From positions 1 to 15,004 of the forward strand of contig JAOXYB010029534.1 of NCBI GenBank assembly GCA_028565635.1: a DNA stretch of 15,004 nt, in the 5' to 3' direction. This DNA comes from Phoronis ovalis. Its lineage: Eukaryota > Phoronida > Phoronidae. Shown here in pieces: positions 8,901-15,004 of the stretch (positions are counted from its first letter, which is position 1; each line of letters opens with the position of its first letter). A program made the translations under genes and the position numbers. The notes beneath the pieces are model-generated. The model searched no databases and was not told the DNA's origin. It was given only the letters and a program-made list of their open reading frames with translations.

Positions 8901-11204
8901 CAACCTTTTCCTTTTGTTTCACTCTTATTCAGCTGCTGTGCTGATTCAGCAGTTTGTCTTAATAAATCAGGACGAGGTCCAATAACAGCACATGTACTCA
9001 TAGACCTTCGATATTTGCCTATTTGTCCCGGAGAGTCTGGGAGTGTATGCGGAGGTGTGTTTAAAGGTGACAAGGGAGGTAATGGTGGAGTCACTGACCT
9101 TGATGACACCTCACTTCCAGAGTCAACTAAATCAAAATACTCATCACTTTCCACTGTTCCACTTAAATCAATCCCAGGATCTGATAATTTACGTGCAAGT
9201 TTTGGCTTTTGAGATTTAGCGCTGAACACAGAATTTGGCACTTTTGGAGGTGAGGAAACTCTTCTTGCAATATACTGTGGCAATGATTTATGAGCTCTTT
9301 GATCATTTTTTTTGCCATAATCAGTGCGAATTTTTTCTAATTCTTCCACTTGTCTATTTTCTTCGTCACACAAACTTTTCTTTCGTAGCTCAAGTGTTTT
9401 TCTTCTTTTGTTTTCTACCTCCTGGTCTCTTTTGATTTGTTCCTTTTGTTGTTTTAAATAAGCTTCCTTATCATTTATTACAACAGTTGGTACACTAATA
9501 TTCTGATCAGTGTTATTTGCACTGTGGTTTGAACTGTGACTGTCATGTCGTGAACTTTGACCTGACCCTTGATCCCTAAGTTCAAAACCTTCTAGTCTCT
9601 CATTGTTAGTACCGTTATTTATAGAATTATGAAGATTAACAATCTTCACATTTTCCATCATATCATTGTTTATTTGATTATTTTCATGTATTTGATTTTC
9701 AATATTTTGTTGCATAATATTGGTTGCTGATCCATCCACACTTTTAACTGTGTGACCGGAGCTTTGACTTCCTTGTGGGCTTGAACTTTGACCAGTAGGA
9801 CTATTTCTATGTCCATGATAAAAAGGATTTCTACTTCTCATGGCTTGGTCATATGGCGGTGGTGGTGCCTGCAATCCGATTAATACATATTTGTCTAGAT
9901 GACACAATGCGAGAAATAGTAAAATCATATAACAGTCTGAGAGTGAGTCTTAATCATAAGCTACTACTTGTGTATTAATTAACCATCTTTTTTACATAAT
10001 ACAAGCATATAATTAAATATTTGACCAATACAGGAAGCGACATGCCTAAATTGTTTTAGCAACACCCAGATAAAACACTGACCACTTTTTTAATGCTTGA
10101 AAACTTGGCATTTTCTATACAGATCTTCAGAAATGGAAAAAACACAATGAAGTCAATCATTATTAGACTAAAATCAAATCAATATAATTGTTTAATATTA
10201 GCTAGGAAAAGTCATTGATGAGTTTAGATCACAAGGATAAAACTAGTTTAATGAGCTGTTCTAATCAATATACTCATTCTGGAGACTAATCTAATGATCT
10301 GATGATGAGCTTCAAAGGAAGTTTTTAAATATTTGTTTTTGCAATACCAATAACGAGTTGTGGTTAAAATATCTCACCAAAGGGATATTGGTCTTTTGAA
10401 ATTTGCACCAACAAATATTGGCTTGTTCAAAATATATCAAAGCATTATTGGCTACTACATTGATTGATTTACCACCTGCCTTTTTGATTACAGCTTTCTG
10501 AGTTTTGTTATCCAAAATATTTTAATAATGCTACCTAAAATTCTTTAACAAGGTCTCTAAAGTTGAAAGAATTAAAACTGATCTACAAAAGAATTACTTT
10601 TATCAAAGGCAAGAATTCCTCCAAATTAAAGATGACTAAAACACAGTCGTTTTTTGAAAACCAGGATGTTATGGCAGCCTAATTACCTTAATTGTGGGTG
10701 TCTTTGCTTCTTTTCCATACATTTTATTACATAATTCTCTAAGATCTTGCCTGAAAACAACCATATGTTTTTTTTTGTAATTGTGTTGTCTTCAATCTTA
10801 TGCAATTACAACATTTATTAACTTGTTAAAAAGATATGCAATTTTGAAAATCAAAAAATATTTTGTATCTCCCGCAAACTGTAAATTTAGAAACACAGCA
10901 TAATAATACATGTTTCAGTTGTAAAAATCTGACAAAATACTCTGTTTTTAATCAAGTAATGTTTTTTCAAATGGCTTATGCAGCATTATAGTCTCCTAAA
11001 CTTTATTCTTTCTGCTTTGAGTACCTACCCACTGTTATGCTGGACACCATTCTGTTGCGATTGCATACCATTTGGCGTACTTGTTTTTACTTCATTCCAG
11101 TCTCTATGTATAGCTTCTGGGGTCCTGACAAGGGTTTTAGGTGACTTTTTATCTAGTATAGCTTCCCCTCTCGAGCCCTCCCATTTCTCTGCAGGCTGGG
11201 ATGG
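2803..11204 (-). CDS. C-terminal part of a coiled-coil, SAM-domain scaffold-type protein (8 exons, 5' partial)
   Basis: Exons in order of transcription are 11204-11029, 10750-10687, 9868-8782, 7353-7165, 4746-4560, 4171-3911, 3184-3127 and 2970-2803 (TAA at 2805-2803). All seven introns are GT-AG and every junction keeps the frame, giving 729 residues plus stop. The order seen is a disordered start, a PPPPY motif (residues 82-86, a classic WW-domain ligand), an Asn/Ser/Gln-rich stretch, a charged Lys/Glu coiled coil (about 214-268), then a Ser/Pro region with RKLSD and PPLPPLSP. A basic Lys/Arg/Thr tract (about 402-438), a second coiled coil (about 569-622) and a SAM domain (about 661-722) follow. 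The SAM call rests on LLHIFLKRLGYERYAVNFER and on LKSLGIPMGPRLRILQEAQ, typical of helices 1-2 and 5. SAM domains mediate protein or membrane contacts, so a cytoplasmic scaffold or adaptor role is inferred. No catalytic domain is seen here; one could lie in the missing N-terminal part. I do not recognise the family. Confidence 0.85.
3127..3184 (-). CDS. SAM gene exon, first half of SAM domain
   Basis: This 58-base exon is too short for most open-frame tracks. The acceptor is CAATTTTTCAG and the donor is GAG|GTAGGT. With the carried AA it encodes KFFGQEPPLLHIFLKRLGYE, the first helix of the SAM fold, and ends in phase 0. Confidence 0.8.
3185..3910 (-). other. Intron of SAM gene, 726 bp
   Basis: The intron has GT at 3910-3909 and AG at 3186-3185. 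Apart from a short ACTAGT pair at 3376-3381 and 3387-3392, nothing distinctive is seen. Confidence 0.75.
3911..4171 (-). CDS. SAM gene exon, second coiled coil
   Basis: The acceptor is CTATTTTTTCCAG and the donor is ACAAA|GTAAGT. One base completes Lys, and two are passed on. Residues show heptad spacing of hydrophobics through RFARLESHVVTLARSVAHLS and IKQEMQELRELLYM, followed by a Gly/Pro linker and EFEKFRGWVPSLTNPKRVNK leading into the SAM domain. A parallel coiled coil next to a SAM domain suggests oligomerisation. The frame upstream of 4171 is intron. Confidence 0.85.
4172..4559 (-). other. Intron of SAM gene, 388 bp
   Basis: It is bounded by GTGAGC and CCAG. The 68-codon minus-strand frame at 4333-4539 lies wholly inside it and has no domain character, so it is regarded as chance. 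Confidence 0.75.
4560..4746 (-). CDS. SAM gene exon, basic His/Arg/Lys-rich segment
   Basis: The exon starts after GTTGTAG at 4747 and ends at AAA|GTGAGC. The carried G completes Gly, and two bases pass to the next exon. The residues read GLENMYSEILRVVQKKN then a basic, Ser-rich tract with RYRDRKHTEKHRHKEIK. A TGA lies just past the donor in the same frame, so splicing is required. The arrangement suggests an exposed, positively charged linker before the second coiled coil. It is shorter than most automatic open-frame calls because stops lie close to both ends. Confidence 0.78.
5221..5302. repeat. CTATAG palindrome array, block A
   Basis: This shortest and least regular block is made of TCTATAGAATTCTACAGAGC-type units. 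It abuts the left terminal inverted repeat. Confidence 0.75.
5558..5895. repeat. CTATAG palindrome array, block B
   Basis: This is a long regular array in which CTATAG alternates with AATT or AGAGCT centres, giving a period of about 10-11 bases and a higher-order period near 22 (AGAGCTCTATAGAATTCTAT plus AG). Every unit is its own reverse complement, so GAATTC and GAGCTC recur many times. A few units have decayed. Confidence 0.9.
6341..6634. repeat. CTATAG palindrome array, block C
   Basis: This block has the same unit as block B, more degenerate at its left end (6341-6500, with GTGACCAA/GTCCAATT interruptions) and regular at 6520-6600. It runs into the right terminal inverted repeat. Confidence 0.88.
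7165..7353 (-). CDS. SAM gene exon, acidic segment
   Basis: The acceptor TTTTTTTTTCAG is excellent and the donor is CTCAG|GTATTA. Two bases complete a Ser codon with the T from the previous exon, and one G is carried on. The 63-residue segment is acidic at its start (DVKECLSENEEKTEQEISAI) and may be helical, with no domain recognised. The open frame extending upstream past 7353 is intronic. Confidence 0.8.
7354..8781 (-). other. Intron of SAM gene, 1428 bp, mostly palindromic
   Basis: It is bounded by GTAAGT at 8781 and TTTTTTTTTCAG at 7354. Most of it is the two arms of a diverged inverted repeat. Confidence 0.8.
7650..8620. repeat. Diverged ~1-kb inverted repeat
   Basis: Paired blocks occur in reversed order along both arms. 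Positions 7867-7887 are an exact reverse complement of 8367-8387 (21 of 21), and 7786-7797 pairs with 8466-8477 (11 of 12). Positions 8021-8028 pair with 8256-8263. Around these, alignment with small gaps can be followed by eye from about 7740 to 8060 on the left and from about 8220 to 8510 on the right, and less surely beyond. The centres of the pairs fall at 8127-8142. It has no coding capacity. It is either an old fold-back transposon or two copies of one repeat inserted head to head. Confidence 0.7.
8782..9868 (-). CDS. SAM gene, large central exon (PPPPY, coiled coil, Ser/Pro and basic tracts)
   Basis: This 1087-base exon runs from GCACCACCACC after ATTGCAG to TCTCTT|GTAAGT. It encodes 362 residues and leaves one base. 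It opens with APPPPYDQA, then an Asn/Ser/Gln-rich linker, a Lys/Arg/Glu coiled coil around KEQIKRDQEVENKRRKTLEL, SP and TP sites suited to proline-directed kinases (PPLPPLSPLNTPPHTLPDSP), RRSMS and RKLSD basophilic-kinase-like sites, and a basic tail around GKLKKSVGHRP. The basic tail could bind microtubules, acidic lipid or acidic protein partners, but this is speculative. The open frame continues at both ends into intron (411 codons in all), so the real exon limits are set by the splice sites. Confidence 0.9.
9869..10686 (-). other. Intron of SAM gene, 818 bp
   Basis: It is bounded by GTAATT at 10686 and TTGCAG at 9869; the polypyrimidine tract at the acceptor is weak. It contains a three-copy degenerate tandem repeat near 10375-10465 and no supported exon. 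Confidence 0.7.
10375..10465. repeat. Degenerate 30-31-bp tandem repeat, three copies
   Basis: The units start at 10375, 10406 and about 10437 and share a CACCAA...ATATTGG core. ATATTGG recurs at 10385, 10415 and, as TTATTGG, at 10445. CCAA and TTGG make a small inverted pair within each unit. The copies are poorly conserved. Confidence 0.4.
10687..10750 (-). CDS. SAM gene exon, 64 bases
   Basis: The acceptor is TTGTTTTCAG and the donor is AAG|GTAATT. The first base completes a Gly codon from the previous exon, and the remaining 21 codons read QDLRELCNKMYGKEAKTPTI then K. The exon ends in phase 0, matching the phase-0 start at 9868. Confidence 0.75.
10751..11028 (-). other. Intron of SAM gene, 278 bp
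   Basis: It has GTAGGT at 11028 and TTGTTTTCAG at 10751. Its unremarkable content is AT-rich. Confidence 0.7.
11029..11204 (-). CDS. SAM gene, first exon in window
   Basis: The acceptor is TTTGGCTCTTTCAG and the donor is AGTGG|GTAGGT. The 176 bases leave two bases for the next exon. It encodes a hydrophilic, probably disordered segment containing KSPKTLVRTPEAIHRDWNEV. Because the exon begins with an acceptor in phase 0, at least one more coding exon lies upstream. The plus-strand open frame over the same bases is a shadow. Confidence 0.75.
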
Positions 11205-11599
11205 CTGAAAGAGCCAAAAATAATCATTATAATAAGAACTAATATCATAATAAGTCAGTCTAAATTTTTATTCTCAGTTTCTTTGATGTAAAAACACATT
11301 CATAATAATGGTAATAAATTTATAATGTGCATCAGAAAAAACACATATTTTTACTTTTTCTCACGATAGTAACTGAAATATTATCAATCAGGTGATGACA
11401 GGTAATAAAAACAAGGTTTAGTATCTTACAAAATGCAATCACTATAAAAAATTAATTTGTGCAGTCAACATTAGGTTTAAAAGATCTACAATTATTATCT
11501 TAAATGAAAATTAAAGTTTATTGGAAACGAATCACATAAACAATAAATCTGCAGAGATATATCTTAAATAAAGCAATAGTTTTCAAGACATTTTTATTA

Positions 11600-11628
11600 T
11601 TTTTGTAAATATTGAATATTTACAAAAA
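11600..11628. repeat. Short perfect palindrome
   Basis: The 14-base arm TTTTTGTAAATATT (11600-11613) faces its exact reverse complement at 11615-11628 across a single G. It is AT-only apart from one G:C pair; it may be chance or a decayed insertion. Confidence 0.6.
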
Positions 11629-13134
11629 ATTAGTGACATCAATAACAAGATCTAACAGTCTAAGTCTGGAAAAATACGCTTGATGCACAGGATGTGTGTG
11701 CCAACTAGCTTTAAATTAATACTGAGCCCAGAATTAAGTATTTTTAGAATTTTCCCTTTTGTATAGTCTTAGTGCATAGTTTAATATGGTAGTAAATCCA
11801 CAAGCCTATTAACAGCTAAATTACAAAGTTGCACAGAAATTATATGAATGTATCTAGTCTTTTCAAATATACACAGTAAGTTTTTAAAAGCAGGTATTAT
11901 AAAACATTGAATACTATGCAAGACAAGGAAATGAGGTGTAAAATACATGGATAAAAGGATGAGAACCTTTAATGAGCTTTCATTACTGATGTAATACAAT
12001 ACTGCATACACAATTAGTGTTACATTACTTCAAATGCATTAAACAAGTGATTTTGTATGATACAGTACACACACACACAGACATTGCAAATTCCTTCCCA
12101 CAAGAGCTTGACATGAATATTAATTCAGTTGTAGCATTTTATGTTTGTAATAGCCAGGTTTTAAAATTCATTGTTGATCTATCTTGTTATTTGTTTTGTA
12201 TTTTTGCATGGAAGAACAAGTGCTGTGATCCCTATTATATCAAAAAATAGCAAAAACATGAATAATCACTGCTGGCCCTTCATTCATATCTTATTTAACC
12301 TAAAAACGGTCTATTTTAATGGCTAGTAAGTGTAAACATATTCTTACCTTTTGGTTACCTTTGATAAACTTTAACATGTTATAATAATATTATTTTCGCT
12401 CTTATCCATATTTAATTCTACACTAAACTTTTCAGTTCATATTCCCACAAATATTATGAAGGTACACCTAGAATTCCCACAATGTAATTATACTGTAAAC
12501 TGTTAGCAACAACACATCAGTTCAGGTTATTTTCCATTCTGCACCTCTATTTAGGTTTCCATGATTTAATTTCATCATGCATTTTTAATAGTAATTATTA
12601 GTATTTTTTGCACGACTGTCAGGTACACATGGGGATTTTATATTTTTCTTTGGCAATTTAAAACAGCATTTTCCCAAGATACCAATGTATCCAATATACT
12701 TGATTTAATTCCATGCAGGTCTCCTTAGTTTCACTTCCATGCTGCAAGTCCAAACCTTTCACATCTATCTTAAATTTTACATGAACTATCAAATAAAGAA
12801 ACTAATTAATATGCTTTTTTGCATCAGGAAATTATTTCATCTCTTCATAAAGTAGTCGGTCCTTTTAAATGTAATCCATTAATGCATGTGTGAAATCTCA
12901 CCATAGATTGGCTCTGTAACATCCATATATTAATATAATTACATCAAACACATAATTTCTACATGACTTCACTCTGCAGTGAATTTGTTAACAATTATAA
13001 TGTATCCATATTCATCAATAAACATAACAAAGTTATATAGATGATATTCCTCATTGAACCTTTGCAGCAGGTTAAAGTCAAATATATAAGGTTATATCAG
13101 ATATGTATTTTCAATATTTGAGTAATCGCGATCC

Positions 13135-13173
13135 TATTGTTTTGGATATTTGTTCAATCCATCCAAAACAATA
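13135..13173. repeat. Hairpin with 13-bp perfect stem
   Basis: TATTGTTTTGGAT (13135-13147) pairs with ATCCAAAACAATA (13161-13173) across a 13-base loop. The stem is too short for a typical animal microRNA precursor. Confidence 0.6.
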
Positions 13174-14280
13174 TCAACATTTACTAAATAACTATACATA
13201 CAATATTACATATCATGGTGTCTCTCATAAACCATTCCCTTATAGATTGATCCTCAAATCTTAAAGACCTATGCTTGGCACATAGTACTTTTTCACAGGT
13301 AACAATAATGTAGTAGTTAAATATGGACAGATATTTCTCTATTTTCATAATCACAATCTTTTGTGAATTTCTGTTTATGTAATATATCTACATAATTGTA
13401 GTCAATCAGAATATAAATTCCTCAGTCATGATAGCTGAAGGTTTTGTTCAGTGTGTGAACATATTCAATAACCGTATCCTTTTAATAGTTTCTGAGCTGT
13501 GTTTTTTCTACAATTTAAAACTTGTCACCTCTTGATTTATGTAGATAGGTGACATGTACTATTTAAACTTTTAAAATGGAATAAAAGTTTGTAAAAATGA
13601 GCACTTAAAATTATTCCTCAATAACGTTTTCTCATTTCAAACACCACTGCAGTATATAGTTTTAACTTTATAAAGAGCTGAGTCTTATCTGATTGGCTAT
13701 CAACTACATAGTTATCCAATCAAAATTCAAATACAGATAACTTTAGGTGATTTTGTCTAAATATTGGTGCATATTCTAAACTTATAAAATATTGCAATTT
13801 CTAGATCAACACCATGACATCTTAAATAAAAGTATTTTTATATATAAAACAAGTGCAAGGTCCAGTAACTATTTATGGGCTATTTATTCACAATCGCAAT
13901 ATGTGTTACTTTGAGTATATAAACACATATATTAGAAGCATTAGAACTAACAGGTGCAAATCAATAATTATGTCTTCCTCTGATTATTCATAAATCTTTT
14001 CTAATAATTAACAAAGTACATTGGTAACAAAATCATATATTTATTGCAATTTAATAGACAAGTAAAAAAATGAAATTTTGTGTTTCCATGATACTAAATG
14101 GAAATTCAACTTAAAATGGCCTATAAAAGGATTAAAAATAATCACAAAATATGAATATACTGATACACAATCCTATCAAGAACTGACATGTTTATATACT
14201 TAGTACACCATAAAGATGAATACTATCAGATTAAACTTGCCAGTAATGTGTATATAGTATTTCCTGGACAGAACAAAGTT

Positions 14281-14560
14281 TGTTTGGCGGCAAGGTCTAT
14301 TATGGACAGAGGACGATTTCCTTAAAGCTCATAACTCACCAATTTCATTAATAGGTGCTGCATGGTGATTCAAAACCATGATACATGTAATGTAGGTGAT
14401 TCAAAATCATGCTGGTCCATCATTTTTTTTACTGTCTCCAAAGATGATTGTATGCGTCAACAGGTGTCTCTTGATCACGGTTGCTTAGGTAAATTACCTT
14501 GGATGAGACATTAAACTCAACAGCCAAACTAAATACATATGGATATGTTGACTTTCTTTT
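14281..14560. repeat. Possible dispersed repeat fragment
   Basis: This stretch is less AT-rich than its surroundings. It holds the direct repeat above, a palindromic AGGTAAATTACCT, and CCTTGGATGAGACATTAAAC, which resembles a GGATGRGACRTTAAAC string I recall from dispersed repeats in invertebrate genomes. No coding frame is seen. Assignment is from memory only. Confidence 0.25.
14364..14411. repeat. Short direct repeat, two copies
   Basis: GGTGATTCAAAACCATG (14364-14380) recurs at 14395-14411 with one change (16 of 17), 31 bases apart. The first copy sits in a small hairpin, CATGGT with ACCATG. Confidence 0.6.
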
Positions 14561-14928
14561 TTCATTTCCGGATTTGAGAATTACGACACAAAGCTTTAAG
14601 TCGATCTCTGTGTTGACTTACAAAAATATTAATCGGTTCCCTAATAATTGAAGGTAATGAACTGTACTGCTACTATTATCCATTGCATAAGAAATGACAA
14701 GCAAAGCGAGCTATACCTGCCTACTGCTAACCCATAAAACTCAGATCAAGTCAAAAAAAAAAGTTATCTAAAATTGCTATATTCAAAAAATTCAAATATG
14801 CAAATTTTCAAAAACCTCTAGCCGCTATTTTAACTCTCCTGATTTGATTTTATCACAAGAAAATGCAAAATGGTTTTAGAAGCCAAAGAAATCAGGTTAT
14901 ATACATTTTGAACAAGTCTATAGAAAGA

Positions 14929-15004
14929 AAACAAGAGGTCTGCTGGTGCAGACAGATGCCCATCATATGATGTAGTTTCTTTAGTTGTAAAGCCATCTTT
15001 GTAT
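14929..15004 (+). repeat. Head of a dispersed hairpin repeat, cut by window edge
   Basis: ACAAGAGG is followed by GTCTGC-TGGT-GCAGAC (14938-14953, six-base perfect stem, four-base loop) and AGATGCCCATC. This layout of ACAAGAG, a variable hairpin and ATGCCC matches a repeat head I associate with mollusc and related genomes. The rest of the element would lie to the right of the window. No coding frame is visible in the part present. Confidence 0.45.

Larger units (their letters stand above)
11205..14280. other. Non-coding stretch, probably upstream intron of SAM gene
   Basis: No exon with both splice sites and an open frame was found on either strand. Open frames at 11781-12011 (minus) and 12017-12250 (plus) have AT-driven composition. 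The acceptor at 11205 implies this is intron. It contains two short hairpins (11600-11628, 13135-13173) and a very short CA run at 12066-12078. Confidence 0.55.

Noticed and set aside
8688-9435. Plus-strand open frames opposite the large central exon
   Set aside because: They are shadows of the minus-strand exon, which has far better length, composition and splice support.
10312-10515. 67-codon minus-strand frame
   Set aside because: It lies inside an intron with matching phases on either side and is partly kept open by the 30-base tandem repeat.
2803-11204. Assignment of the SAM protein to a named family such as a SAM-containing kinase, Shank, neurabin or liprin
   Set aside because: No matching catalytic, PDZ, ankyrin or SH3 domain is present in the visible part, and the SAM sequence does not clearly match one family from memory.
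12066-12078. CA dinucleotide run
   Set aside because: It is only about six units long and too short to call a microsatellite.
12017-12250. 77-codon plus-strand frame
   Set aside because: Its composition follows the AT-rich background; no splice sites, domain or initiation context support it.
12690-12765. Possible minus-strand exon (HGSETKETCMELNQ)
   Set aside because: The acceptor lacks a pyrimidine tract, the donor is weak, and the frame soon meets a stop, so it is not called.

Overview
This window is nuclear DNA from a eukaryote, almost certainly an animal. It is strongly AT-rich and has no operon-like gene packing. Its coding signal lies in short exons bounded by good GT-AG splice sites, with introns of about 0.15 to 2.4 kb. 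A repeat head at the right edge (ACAAGAGG, a small hairpin, then ATGCCC) resembles a repeat I associate with mollusc and other lophotrochozoan genomes. A mollusc or related invertebrate is therefore my best guess, made from recall and not from a database search.

Two convergent genes are visible, both cut by the window. On the plus strand, positions 1332-1842 hold the last two exons of a gene I do not recognise. On the minus strand, eight exons between 11204 and 2803 join with perfect phase agreement at all seven introns. They give the C-terminal 729 residues of a large, mostly disordered scaffold-type protein: a PPPPY motif, a charged coiled coil, a Ser/Pro/basic tract, a second coiled coil and a C-terminal SAM domain. 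Its N-terminal exons must lie beyond the right edge. About 960 bp separates the two stop codons and holds the 3' UTRs.

The non-coding part carries several fold-back structures. Positions 40-375 form a diverged palindrome with C-rich/G-rich arms, and related pieces recur at 799-870. Positions 5205-6651, in an intron of the SAM gene, form a 1447-bp element with TA duplications, about 28-bp terminal inverted repeats and an interior largely built of self-complementary CTATAG units. Positions about 7650-8620, in the next intron upstream, form a roughly 1-kb diverged palindrome. Positions 11205-15004 have no convincing exon and hold short hairpins and the start of a dispersed repeat. No rRNA, tRNA, CRISPR array or bacterial-type signal was seen.
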